Source: Klebsiella grimontii (GTDB taxonomy: Bacteria; Pseudomonadota; Gammaproteobacteria; Enterobacterales; Enterobacteriaceae). Taken from it: a stretch of DNA of 64,000 bases. The notes under the pieces are model-generated. The model was not told the origin of the DNA and searched no databases. It saw nothing but the letters and a program-made list of their open reading frames with translations. Positions 20,254-27,837 of this stretch are shown in pieces (positions within the stretch are counted from its first letter, which is position 1; the number at the start of each line of letters is the position of its first letter). The stretch is from assembly GCF_900200035.1 (NCBI RefSeq), contig NZ_FZTC01000015.1:248001-312000 (forward strand), read 5' to 3'. The translations under genes were made by a program, and so were the position numbers.

Positions 20254-21129
20254 CTATTTGCCCGGGAAGAGGTTCCGGTTGCGCATGACGCCTTCCTGCA
20301 CCGTGGAAGCTACCAGCGTGCCGTCCTGAGTATAGAACTCGCCGCGCACAAAACCGCGCGCGCTGGAGGCGGAGGTGCTCTCAACGCTGTACAGCAGCCA
20401 GTCGTTGATGTTGAACGGACGGTGGAACCACATTGAGTGATCGATGGTGGCGACCTGCATTCCGGGCTCCAGAAAACCGACGCCGTGCGGCTGCAGGGCG
20501 ACGGGCAGGAAGTTAAAATCCGAAGCGTAGCCTAACAGATACTGATGGATGCGGAGATCTTCCGGAACGGCGCCGTTGGCGCGGATCCACACCTGACGCG
20601 TCGGTTCTGCAACGTGGCCTTTCAGGGGGTTATGAAATTCGACCGGGCGAATCTCCAGCGGTTTATCGCAGAGAAATTTTTCTTTAACCTGCGGCGGCAG
20701 CAGATGGGCCAGCTTGCGGGCGATATCCGTTTCGGAGGGGAGGGCGTCCGGGGCGGGCGCCGCGGGCATGGTTTTTTGATGTTCATAGCCGGGTTCTGGC
20801 GCCTGGAAAGAGGCGGTCATATAGAAAATCGGCTTCCCGTTTTGAACCGCCGCCACCCTGCGGGCGCTGAAGCTATTGCCGTCGCGCAGGACTTCAACGT
20901 CATAGATGATGGGTTTCTGGCTGTCGCCGGGACGCAGGAAGTAGCTGTGAAACGAGTGAATCAGGCGTTCTGCGGGGACCGTCTCTTTTGCTGCGTATAG
21001 CGCCTGGCCAACCACTTGACCACCAAAAACCTGACGCAAGCCCAGATCCTCGCTCTGACCGCGGAACAATCCCTCTTCAATTTTTTCCAGATTTAACAAT
21101 GCCAGCAGATTGGTTAATGCCTGACTCAT
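20254..21129 (-). CDS. tesB: Acyl-CoA thioesterase II TesB
   Basis: Cytosolic double-hotdog thioesterase with broad acyl-chain range, 291 residues (E. coli 286, with a five-residue C-terminal extension here). Conserved hallmarks include [14 protein letters not shown] (about 38-51), the catalytic Asp region DHSMWFHRP (about 204) and [11 protein letters not shown] near the end. The start is set at MSQALTNLL to match the family; the frame runs four codons further upstream. In E. coli tesB is directly after amtB; here the UbiD/LysR/DUF554 segment separates them. Confidence 0.96.
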   Translation of the reverse strand: MSQALTNLLALLNLEKIEEGLFRGQSEDLGLRQVFGGQVVGQALYAAKETVPAERLIHSFHSYFLRPGDSQKPIIYDVEVLRDGNSFSARRVAAVQNGKPIFYMTASFQAPEPGYEHQKTMPAAPAPDALPSETDIARKLAHLLPPQVKEKFLCDKPLEIRPVEFHNPLKGHVAEPTRQVWIRANGAVPEDLRIHQYLLGYASDFNFLPVALQPHGVGFLEPGMQVATIDHSMWFHRPFNINDWLLYSVESTSASSARGFVRGEFYTQDGTLVASTVQEGVMRNRNLFPGK

Positions 21130-21349
21130 AGTAACCCTCAATCAATGATGACTGCTTTGCGCAGCGCGTTATTGAGGCAAAGTATAACCTAGAAACGCAA
21201 GTGGTCCGATGGGTGCAATAATCTGAATATGGGCTCTTTTCCAGGAAGAGAACTGAGATCTGTGCCACACTTATTTACGATACTAATGTCCTGTCCCCGA
21301 TTGTGGATGGATGTACTCCTGTTAAAGAAGGGATGAAAAGGAGAAAAGA

Positions 21350-21859
21350 ATGAAATTTGCCTATATGTTAAGTGCCTTAGCCGTCGCGGCTACGTTGTCT
21401 GCCTGTGCGAACAACCACAGCAGCAGTGCAGCGAACCAGGCTGCGCCCGATCCTTACGGCATTGCCTCACTAAGCTCCTCGCAGCAGCAGCCTAACGTTT
21501 CCGGGACCATCAATATTCGACAGCGCGTGGCGTTACCGCCGGATGCGGTATTAACCGTAACTCTGTCGGATGCGTCCCTGGCCGATGCGCCAGCGCACGT
21601 GCTGTCGCAAAAAGCGGTAAGGACCGAAGGGAAGCAGGCGCCGTTTAACTTTGTTCTGCCCTACAACCAGGCGGACATTAAGCCTAATGCACGCATCCTG
21701 TTAAGTTCGGCGATTACCGTTAACGGTCAGCTGATGTTTATTACCGATACCGTGCAGACGGTGATTAATCAGGGCGGCAATCGCGCCGATCTGCTGCTGG
21801 TACCGGTCCAGCAAACGGCGGTGCCGGTGGCAAATACGAACGTTCCCGCCGCGCAATAA
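21350..21859 (+). CDS. ybaY: YbaY-family lipoprotein
   Basis: Predicted lipoprotein, 169 residues (E. coli YbaY about 190). The signal peptide ends in lipobox LSAC with Cys19; the following Ala-Asn-Asn does not carry the Asp+2 inner-membrane retention signal, so it should go to the outer membrane. The rest is a beta-rich domain (VSGTINIRQRVALPPDAVLTVTLSDASL) of the YbaY type. The ATG follows GGAGAAAAG. Function is unknown. A strong bidirectional hairpin separates it from atl. Confidence 0.92.
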   Translation: MKFAYMLSALAVAATLSACANNHSSSAANQAAPDPYGIASLSSSQQQPNVSGTINIRQRVALPPDAVLTVTLSDASLADAPAHVLSQKAVRTEGKQAPFNFVLPYNQADIKPNARILLSSAITVNGQLMFITDTVQTVINQGGNRADLLLVPVQQTAVPVANTNVPAAQ

Positions 21860-21867
21860 CCCCGACA

Positions 21868-21892
21868 ATGCCCCTTTCAGGGGCATTTTTTT
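21868..21892. terminator. Intrinsic terminator of ybaY
   Basis: ATGCCCCT and AGGGGCAT form a perfect 8-bp stem with a TTC loop, followed by seven Ts. It lies just before the stop of convergent atl. Confidence 0.9.
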
Positions 21893-21896
21893 GCCT

Positions 21897-22208
21897 TTAA
21901 TAAATCCAGCGGTAATGCTGCAGGTCAATATGACCGCTGCCTGAGACCTGAACTCCCTCCGCCAGGAGCGCCTGGCGTTGGCGCTGTAGATCTGGCCCGG
22001 TAAGCGAGATATCGCCGTGGCGGTTGACGACCCGATGCCAGGGAAGCAGGGACCCTTCAGGCAGACGCTTTAAAACCCCGCCGACCTGACGCGCCGCACG
22101 CGGTGAACCGGCCAACTGAGCAACGTCGCCGTAGGTAGCAACGTACCCCTCTGGGATCGAGGCGACTATCTGCCAGACTCGCTGCGGAAAAGTATCGTGA
22201 GAATCCAT
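21897..22208 (-). CDS. atl: Alkyltransferase-like protein Atl (YbaZ)
   Basis: Non-enzymatic relative of O6-alkylguanine-DNA alkyltransferase that binds bulky O6-alkylguanine and hands it to nucleotide excision repair. The product is 103 residues. The HTH (GYVATYGDVAQLAG) and arginine finger region (SPRAARQVGGVL) are present. The active-site motif PCHRV is PWHRV here, so the methyl-acceptor cysteine is replaced by tryptophan, which defines the ATL group. E. coli YbaZ is somewhat longer (129). Confidence 0.93.
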   Translation of the reverse strand: MDSHDTFPQRVWQIVASIPEGYVATYGDVAQLAGSPRAARQVGGVLKRLPEGSLLPWHRVVNRHGDISLTGPDLQRQRQALLAEGVQVSGSGHIDLQHYRWIY

Positions 22209-22273
22209 GGTACGTCCTGCTGCCGGGAAAGGCTCAGGATAATCGTTGTACGACGGGCTGTACAGATAGCGGC

Positions 22274-22681
22274 TTAAGCCGTTTTAACAACGGTAAATTC
22301 CAGCGCCAGGCCAAGCACCTGCATGCCATGGACATTCTCATTCGGTATATTGGTCAGCAGGGTTTCAAGAAACTTCAGGCGTTTTGACTGAGCGTTAATC
22401 ACCAGTTTTGCGCGCATGGCCGGAAGCTTAAGCGTTGATATTGGATAGACCACCCGACCGCTGACTTCGATAGGGAGTTTACGTAATTCAATGTGCTGAA
22501 GGACGCCGACGCTAGAGTAGAGCAGCGCGACCGGGGTGACGGCGAGTAGCGGATTTTGGCTAATGGTCACAAAATCAAGAAGCAGCTCCGGGCGCAGAAA
22601 GTTTAAACCGCGGAAGGGAACGGTGACTTCATCGATTGGCGGCATCGCCAGGGTAGTGATTAAACGCGGTGATTCACTCAT
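22274..22681 (-). CDS. Hypothetical protein, 135 residues
   Basis: Not recognised. The reading frame has normal codon use for the region, an ATG start, and no overlap with other genes. The protein has no signal peptide or membrane helix and looks beta-rich, with alternating hydrophobic strands (LLAVTPVALLYSSVGVL, IEVSGRVVYPISTLKL, MQVLGLALEFTVV). No Shine-Dalgarno is obvious upstream. It lies between atl and ffs, where E. coli K-12 has no equivalent. It may be a small cytosolic domain protein; function cannot be given. Confidence 0.6.
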   Translation of the reverse strand: MSESPRLITTLAMPPIDEVTVPFRGLNFLRPELLLDFVTISQNPLLAVTPVALLYSSVGVLQHIELRKLPIEVSGRVVYPISTLKLPAMRAKLVINAQSKRLKFLETLLTNIPNENVHGMQVLGLALEFTVVKTA

Positions 22682-22922
22682 TCAGATACCATGATAAAAA
22701 ACATACAATTCATAGTGAACATTATGGATGTTGAGGGGCGTTTGTGCTGAGAGTGCGCTCGCAATCTCCTGCCAGGGACGGAAATTTTACGCTACAAAGC
22801 CGCGATATCGCTCTGATTACGCGACTTTGCGCAATAAACCAGCACCCAATCGGCGGCGGCTTGCAATTCAGGGGTTCAGCAGGGATAATGCGCCAGCGCG
22901 TTAGGTAACTAGCGCTCTCAAT

Positions 22923-23036
22923 GGGGGCTCTGTTGGTTCTCCCGCAACGCTACTCTGTTTACCAGGTCAGGTCCGGAAGGAAGCAGCCAGAGCAGACGAC
23001 GTGTGTGCCGGGATGTAGCTGGCAGGGCCCCCACCC
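22923..23036 (+). ncRNA. ffs: 4.5S RNA of the signal recognition particle
   Basis: The 114-base sequence is almost identical to E. coli 4.5S RNA. It begins GGGGGCTCTGTTGGTTCTCC, contains the SRP domain IV core CAGGTCAGGTCCGGAAGGAA with the GGAA tetraloop and the asymmetric AGCAG loop, and closes with GGCAGGGCCCCCACCC. It binds Ffh and directs co-translational membrane targeting. A GC-rich discriminator (AGCGCTCTCAAT) precedes the start, as in the stringently controlled E. coli gene. Confidence 0.98.
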
Positions 23037-23343
23037 ATTTCAGCGTGCCCCAGCGCTCTGTGCATCTAATAAGCGGCTTCGCTCATCCCCTCATTTTTAA
23101 TATCCACAAATAAAGTGTGTATTTTTTCTCGTTTCTAAAACATATCTTTTTTATGCCAAAAATTCTCTACGTCATAAAATTGAAATTTAACTGAAATATT
23201 AATGTCATCTTTATGTCATATATAACGTGCAGATTATTCATGGGAAAATGTTGTTAGATATAAGCTAAAAATATATCTCTGGATCAGCATGTTAACTTCG
23301 TGTATTAATTATATGATGATTTTATTTCACGGGAAGCGTGACT
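23037..23343. other. AT-rich gene-free stretch downstream of ffs
   Basis: About 300 bases with no convincing ORF or RNA. It is distinctly AT-rich from about 23090 onward, unlike the neighbouring backbone, and should carry the promoter of the coupled RHH pair; no clear single promoter was chosen. Confidence 0.5.
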
Positions 23344-23601
23344 ATGACCACGGTAGTTCTGAACGTAAAAATTGATGGCGAGTTAAAAGAAAAGCTGCGT
23401 CAGTATGCGGAAGAAAATAACGAAAATTTAGGAACAGCTACGGAGAAACTGCTACTCCTGGCCTTTCAGGTAGTGGAATCAGCAGACGAGGCGGGGGTTT
23501 CGGAAGAAGATATCGATAGCCAGCATACCGAAGAGGAAGCGTCTCCATTAACCCCTAAAGAAATCAAAGCATTACGTAAAATTCTGAAGAAGAGAAAATG
23601 A
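23344..23601 (+). CDS. Small ribbon-helix-helix-like protein
   Basis: An 85-residue protein. The N-terminal half (TTVVLNVKIDGELKEKLRQYAEEN then LGTATEKLLLLAF) has the strand-helix-helix pattern of ribbon-helix-helix DNA-binding proteins. The C-terminal half is an acidic linker followed by a basic tail (LTPKEIKALRKILKKRK). ATG 23344 is preferred over GTG 23338 because GGGAAG sits seven bases before it. The last codon overlaps the next ATG, so it is coupled to the 71-residue gene. A DNA-binding repressor or antitoxin-like role is an inference from fold and pairing. Confidence 0.65.
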   Translation: MTTVVLNVKIDGELKEKLRQYAEENNENLGTATEKLLLLAFQVVESADEAGVSEEDIDSQHTEEEASPLTPKEIKALRKILKKRK

Positions 23602-23813
23602 AACAACAACTCTCTACAGCCAGCAACTATAGCGAAGCCTGCGACATGCTGCGTTCCGGCTACGTCAAGCACGTACGCCTGAACTGGAATATCGGTAGCG
23701 ATGAGTTTTTTCGCATTGCCTCCGATTGGTGTGACACCGGTGCAAAAATTAAAAAAGATGAAGACGGCTTTATTATTTCTCTGAAAGGGTTTCCGATCCC
23801 GCGTCAGCATTAA
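23598..23813 (+). CDS. Small hypothetical protein coupled to the RHH gene
   Basis: A 71-residue soluble protein not assigned to a family. It overlaps the previous gene in the ATGA arrangement (ATG 23598, TGA 23599-23601), which indicates translational coupling. Sequence: short N-terminal helix (NYSEACDMLRSGY), then VKHVRLNWNIG, a helix DEFFRIASDWCDTG, and a final strand GFIISLKGFPI, giving an alpha/beta pattern loosely like TusA-type small proteins. No catalytic motif is clear. The pairing with an RHH protein would fit a toxin-antitoxin or regulator-effector unit, but nothing proves toxicity. Confidence 0.6.
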   Translation: MKQQLSTASNYSEACDMLRSGYVKHVRLNWNIGSDEFFRIASDWCDTGAKIKKDEDGFIISLKGFPIPRQH

Positions 23814-23910
23814 TGAAACTATTTTAATTTTGTCATCGGGCTGACACGTCAGAAAGACAAAATTGAACGGCAATTTTATAAAAACATCTCATATGCATCA
23901 CGGATGATGG

Positions 23911-23945
23911 TTTTTGACGGGCTGGCTCCAGCCCGTCGATATTTT
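23911..23945 (+). terminator. Hairpin downstream of the RHH pair
   Basis: GACGGGCTGG (23916-23925) and CCAGCCCGTC (23928-23937) form a 10-bp perfect inverted repeat, followed by GATATTTTATT. It is about 100 bases after the 71-residue gene and just beyond the stop of the convergent MocR gene. Confidence 0.65.
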
Positions 23946-23946
23946 A

Positions 23947-25374
23947 TTAGATGATTTTCCTCAGACGAAAGCTCTCCTTCTGCTCCGTAAGACTATGCCA
24001 TAGCGGCTGCAATGTAGTAAACGCGCTGCGTAGTTCCTCATCCGAAAGGGTAAAGGGCAAACGCAAATAGCGATCAAACGCGCCGGCCAGACCAAAGCGT
24101 GTGCCCGTCCCGATGTGAATTCCGCGGCTTTCAGCGCGAACGGAAAAGAGCGTCGCCAGCATGCCGGGTAATTCAACCCAAAAAGAGAGCCCCCCTTCCG
24201 GCGGAGTGAAGCGCCAGTGGGGAAAATATTCCGCCATCAGCGCCCCGCACATATCCCGGCGGGTCGCCAGCATGGCGCGGCGTGACGGCAGCAGCCTTTT
24301 CTCATTCTCAAGCAACCAGCAGCAGGCCAGCTGTTCCAGCAGCGGGGAACCGAGATCGAGAGAGTCGCGCGCCTGAACTAGCGAGGCAATGGTTCGTGAA
24401 GAGGCGCGGATCCAGCCTATGCGCAGGCCTCCCCAAAAGCTTTTTCCTGCCGATCCGATGGTTATTACCGGGGCATCGGGATTAAACGCCGCTAAAGGCG
24501 GCGGCGGCGGGGCGTCGTACCATAAATCCACCATCGTTTCGTCTACCACCAGCGTGGTGCGGGTTTGCGCGGCGATATCTGCTACCCGCTGGCGCGTGGC
24601 GCTATCCATACAGCGGCCGGTAGGATTATGAAAATCCGGCATCAGCCACGCCAGGCGCGGCGCCGTTTGGGCGATCGTTGCCGCCAAACCGTCGCAATCC
24701 CATCCCTGCTGCGGTAACGCAACGCTAACCGGACGGCATGATGCGCCCTGAATCGCGCTAAGCGCCATGGGGTAAGTTGGCGCATCCACCACCACCCGAT
24801 CGCCGGGCCCGGTGAATAAACGCAGAACCAGCGCAAAGCCGCTAAGCGCCCCGTTGACGATCATCACCTGATCGCTGCGGGTTGGCAGCCCGCGTTCGCT
24901 ATAGCGGCGGGCGATAGCTTCGCGCAGCAGCGCTAGCCCTTGTTGATCGTAACCGGTATTGGATAAATGCTCAGGCATGATCTTCAGAGCCTGGCTGTAG
25001 GCTTGATGGATCTCAGGTCCGGCGCTCAGGGCGGCAACGGCCAAATTCACCGAGAGCGGGTCCGGTTTTTGGGCTGACGCTTCCACCGGACGCTCCGGCA
25101 GGGCGATCCGCGAACCGCTTCCCTGGCGGCTATAGAGATAGCCCTCCTCCCGCAGCTGCCCGAGCGCGCTGGCAACCGTGGTGCGGCTGATATTCAGGGC
25201 TGCCGCCAGTTCACGCTCGCCCGGCAGGCGGGTTTCCAGCGCGAGGCGGCCATCGAGGATAAGCAGGCGCAGCGCTTCCGCCAGCTGACGCCAGATAGGC
25301 GTACGAGAGGTGGACTCCTGCCAGTTGCCGAGCAGCCGTACCAGCGATTGTGAACCAAAGCGACGAGATGACAT
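23947..25374 (-). CDS. MocR-family PLP-dependent regulator, YczR-like
   Basis: GntR/MocR chimera of 475 residues: N-terminal winged HTH (about 25-95: PIWRQLAEALRLLILDGRL ... NISRTTVASALGQLREEGYLYSRQGSGSRI) fused to a class I aminotransferase fold. The PLP lysine is Lys311 in GSAGKSFWGG; HNPTGR at about 249-254 is also conserved. MocR proteins sense PLP adducts and regulate neighbouring genes. The gene is divergent from a YczE-type membrane protein, the arrangement that defines the YczR subgroup, so yczE control is expected. Two direct repeats lie in the shared intergenic region. Confidence 0.88.
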   Translation of the reverse strand: MSSRRFGSQSLVRLLGNWQESTSRTPIWRQLAEALRLLILDGRLALETRLPGERELAAALNISRTTVASALGQLREEGYLYSRQGSGSRIALPERPVEASAQKPDPLSVNLAVAALSAGPEIHQAYSQALKIMPEHLSNTGYDQQGLALLREAIARRYSERGLPTRSDQVMIVNGALSGFALVLRLFTGPGDRVVVDAPTYPMALSAIQGASCRPVSVALPQQGWDCDGLAATIAQTAPRLAWLMPDFHNPTGRCMDSATRQRVADIAAQTRTTLVVDETMVDLWYDAPPPPPLAAFNPDAPVITIGSAGKSFWGGLRIGWIRASSRTIASLVQARDSLDLGSPLLEQLACCWLLENEKRLLPSRRAMLATRRDMCGALMAEYFPHWRFTPPEGGLSFWVELPGMLATLFSVRAESRGIHIGTGTRFGLAGAFDRYLRLPFTLSDEELRSAFTTLQPLWHSLTEQKESFRLRKII

Positions 25375-25376
25375 AG

Positions 25377-25422
25377 CAATCCACTTTTTAAAAACTGGCC
25401 ATTAATTATCAATCCATTTTTG
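25377..25422. promoter_or_regulatory. Direct repeats, likely operator of the MocR/YczE pair
   Basis: CAATCCACTTTTT (25377-25389) and CAATCCATTTTTG (25410-25422) are direct repeats whose starts are 33 bases apart, about three helical turns, within the 87-base divergent intergenic region. MocR regulators commonly bind direct repeats in such positions. Confidence 0.65.
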
Positions 25423-25461
25423 CTGATGATGAGGGAAATCGCAATTGTCCTGAGGTGAAAA

Positions 25462-26076
25462 ATGGTACGTCGCTTGCTGCAACTTTACATTGGTCTGGTC
25501 CTGTACGGCGTGTCGACCGCGTTATTTGTTCACGCCAATCTGGGGGCAGACCCGTGGGATGTTTTTCATTTAGGGATCGGCAAACAGTTTAATCTGGATT
25601 TCGGTACGGTCATGATCCTGACGGGAGCGGCAGTACTGCTGCTGTGGATCCCGCTACGGCAAATGCCGGGGCTGGGGACGGTAAGTAACGTCATTGTGCT
25701 GGGGCTGGCGGCAAATGCGACTCTGGCCGTGCTGCCGCCGTTAGATTCGCTGGTGGCGCGTAGCCTGCTGTTGGGTGGAGCTATCGTACTGAATGCGCTG
25801 GCGACGGGGATGTATATTGGCGCGGGTTTCGGTCCCGGGCCGCGCGATGGGTTGATGACCGGCCTGCATGCCCGTACGGGATGGTCGCTGCGCGGTATTC
25901 GCACCGCGATTGAAGTTTCGGTTCTGCTGATTGGCTGGATGATGGGCGGCAAGTTTGGCGTGGGAACCGTACTCTACGCGTTAACTATCGGCCCGCTGAT
26001 CCAGCTGTGCCTGCCGTGGTTCCATCAGCCGGCCGCGCGTAAGGCTCTGGCGAAACCCGGTGAGGCTATTTCCTGA
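25462..26076 (+). CDS. yczE: YczE/YyaS/YitT-family membrane protein
   Basis: Integral inner-membrane protein of 204 residues with about five or six transmembrane helices. The start MVRRLLQLYIGLVLYGVSTALFVHANLGADPWDVFHLGIG and the later GAGFGPGPRDGLMTGLHARTG are hallmarks of the YczE group. Function is unknown. It is preceded by GAGGTGAAAA and is divergent from the MocR gene, its probable regulator; the pairing suggests transport of a vitamin B6- or amino-acid-related compound, but that is inference. Confidence 0.85.
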   Translation: MVRRLLQLYIGLVLYGVSTALFVHANLGADPWDVFHLGIGKQFNLDFGTVMILTGAAVLLLWIPLRQMPGLGTVSNVIVLGLAANATLAVLPPLDSLVARSLLLGGAIVLNALATGMYIGAGFGPGPRDGLMTGLHARTGWSLRGIRTAIEVSVLLIGWMMGGKFGVGTVLYALTIGPLIQLCLPWFHQPAARKALAKPGEAIS

Positions 26077-26168
26077 TTTTACGCTGCCATCAGGCCTGGC
26101 GACTAAACTTATCAATTCAGATACGGCCGGATTCTCCGGTCGTACTGTTCACTTCGGAGAGCAGACTC

Positions 26169-26522
26169 ATGAAGTATGTTGATGGTTTTGTCGTTGCCGT
26201 ACCGGCGGAAAATAAGGAGGCATACCGCGAGATGGCAGCAAAGGCCGCGCCATTATTTAAAGAGTTTGGCGCATTACGCGTGGTCGAGTGCTGGGCGGAT
26301 GATGTCCCGGATGGCAAGCTGACCGATTTTCGCATGGCGGTGAAAGCTGAGGAGGGTGAAGAGGTGGTATTCAGCTGGATTGAGTATCCCTCTAAAGAGG
26401 CTCGCGATGCCGCCAATGCCAAAATGATGGCCGACCCGCGAATGAAAGAGTTTGGCGATAATATGCCCTTTGATGGAAAACGAATGATATACGGCGGCTT
26501 TGCTCCGCTCCTGGATGAGTAA
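26169..26522 (+). CDS. ybaA: DUF1428 protein YbaA
   Basis: Cytosolic protein of unknown function, 117 residues and nearly identical to E. coli YbaA: MKYVDGFVVAVPAENKEAYREMAAKAAPLFKEFGAL at the start, VVFSWIEYPSKEARDAAN in the middle, and MPFDGKRMIYGGF near the end. DUF1428 proteins have a ferredoxin-like dimeric alpha/beta-barrel fold. In E. coli it sits next to ylaB (pdeB); here rcnA-rcnR separate them. Convergent with rcnA, 46 bases apart. Confidence 0.95.
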   Translation: MKYVDGFVVAVPAENKEAYREMAAKAAPLFKEFGALRVVECWADDVPDGKLTDFRMAVKAEEGEEVVFSWIEYPSKEARDAANAKMMADPRMKEFGDNMPFDGKRMIYGGFAPLLDE

Positions 26523-26568
26523 TTCATCTTTGCCATCCCCATCGTTTGTGGGGATGGCGATAGACGCG

Positions 26569-27396
26569 TTACAGATGACTCCAGCCATGCAGCAGCATAT
26601 AGAAGCCCACCACCATAATCAGGGTGCCGGAAATCCACGGCGCTTTGCGCGAGAGATCGTTCAGCCCAGGCCAGCGGTTGGCTACGTGCTTCAGGCTCAG
26701 CGCGGCAATTGCGCCGGAAGCCACCAGAGTGAGCGCCAGCCCAACGCTAAACCCCAGCACCAGGGTTGCGCCCAGCGAGAACTTTTTCAACTGCAGGCAA
26801 ATAAGCAGCACGGTTATTGACGCCGGACAGGGAATGAGCCCCCCCGTCAGTCCAAACAAGACGATCTGCCCGGTCGTGACCCGTTGCCCGTTAAAGCGGC
26901 GATTGATCTCTTGCGCATGCGCGCGCTGATGGGCGTCCTGCCAGTCATCGGCGACAACCAGCGGAGGTTGATGAACGTGGGGATGATGTTCATGCGGGTG
27001 GTGGTGATGTTCATGATTATGCTCATGCTCATGCTCATGCTCATGGTGATGTGAACGAGATTCGTGCCAGGTACGCCACAGCATCCAGCAGGCAATCAGT
27101 ACGATAAGGATCCCTGAGAACAGTTGAAACCAGGGTTCCGACGTTTGCGCATTCCAGCCGCGGCCAAACCACAGGCCTACCATGGCCACCAGCCAGACCA
27201 CCGCCGTATGCGACACCGTCGCCGCCAGCCCCAGCAGCACCGCCTGCTTCAGGGTTCCGCGGACTGCTACGATAAACGCCGCCATCATGGTTTTTGAATG
27301 CCCGGGCTCAAGGCCGTGCAGGGCGCCCAGCAAAATAGCGCTGGGAATAAATAGCCAGGCATTGCCCTGCTGCAGGAGTGAAGCGAAATCGGTCAT
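26569..27396 (-). CDS. rcnA: Nickel/cobalt efflux protein RcnA
   Basis: Inner-membrane exporter that removes excess Ni(II) and Co(II), 275 residues (E. coli 274). Six transmembrane helices flank a cytoplasmic, extremely histidine-rich loop (about 111-142, dominated by His-Glu and His-His runs). The family motif HGLEPGHSKTMMAAFIVA occurs at 27-44 and GLIPCPASITVLL in the second half. It is divergent from rcnR across three RcnR-type operators, so metal induction is expected. The His-rich loop is encoded partly by a hexamer repeat (27021-27044). Confidence 0.96.
   Translation of the reverse strand: MTDFASLLQQGNAWLFIPSAILLGALHGLEPGHSKTMMAAFIVAVRGTLKQAVLLGLAATVSHTAVVWLVAMVGLWFGRGWNAQTSEPWFQLFSGILIVLIACWMLWRTWHESRSHHHEHEHEHEHNHEHHHHPHEHHPHVHQPPLVVADDWQDAHQRAHAQEINRRFNGQRVTTGQIVLFGLTGGLIPCPASITVLLICLQLKKFSLGATLVLGFSVGLALTLVASGAIAALSLKHVANRWPGLNDLSRKAPWISGTLIMVVGFYMLLHGWSHL
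27021..27044. repeat. Hexanucleotide microsatellite inside rcnA
   Basis: Four tandem GCTCAT units encode alternating His-Glu (coding-strand ATGAGC phase) in the metal-binding loop. Unit gain or loss would keep the frame and only change loop length. Confidence 0.8.
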
Positions 27397-27428
27397 AACG
27401 TGATCTCTAACCTAAAGTGTTAGTATGC

Positions 27429-27485
27429 TACTCCCCCCCAGTACATAAATACTACCCCCCAGTAGAAAAATACTCCGGGGGAGTA
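27429..27485. promoter_or_regulatory. Three RcnR operators in the rcnA-rcnR intergenic region
   Basis: Site 1 (27429-27443, TACTCCCCCCCAGTA), site 2 (27450-27464, TACTACCCCCCAGTA) and site 3 (27471-27485, TACTCCGGGGGAGTA) match the RcnR consensus TACT-G6-N-AGTA read on the opposite strand for sites 1 and 2. Starts are exactly 21 bases apart. Site 3 is a hybrid with its G-tract on the plus strand. Confidence 0.92.
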
Positions 27486-27562
27486 GAGCATGTTATGCTG
27501 TTCTCATTGTGTATCGTGGTCGTTAGTCAAAACGATCGATTAATCAAATAGTGGATCGCGTA

Positions 27563-27835
27563 ATGTCACATACCGTTCGTCACAAGAAGATGTTATTGAC
27601 CCGATTGAAGAAAATTCAGGGACAAAGCGCCGCGCTGGAAAAAATGCTAAACCGCGAACATGAATGCGCCGAGGTTTTACAGCAGCTGGCTGCGATTCGC
27701 GGTGCGGTAAACGGCATGATGATGCAGGTTATCCAGGGGCATTTAACGGATCACGTCGTTAAAGAGCCGGAGGAGGGCCAGCGCGAAGCTGACCTTGATG
27801 TAGTAATGCAGGTAATAAAATCCTATCTTAAATAG
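27563..27835 (+). CDS. rcnR: Ni/Co-responsive transcriptional repressor RcnR
   Basis: CsoR/RcnR-family tetrameric helical repressor that releases DNA on binding Ni(II) or Co(II), 90 residues as in E. coli. The metal ligands are all present: N-terminal amine with His3, Cys35 (in HECAEVL), His60 and His64 (GHLTDH). The ATG 27563 is chosen over the upstream in-frame start because mature numbering then matches these ligands. Represses divergent rcnA and itself via the three upstream operators. Its stop is 2 bases from the end of convergent pdeB. Confidence 0.96.
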   Translation: MSHTVRHKKMLLTRLKKIQGQSAALEKMLNREHECAEVLQQLAAIRGAVNGMMMQVIQGHLTDHVVKEPEEGQREADLDVVMQVIKSYLK

Positions 27836-27837
27836 GC

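Noticed and set aside
23037..23343. Possible small RNA downstream of ffs
   Set aside because: No promoter-hairpin-T-run combination found; AT-rich sequence only.
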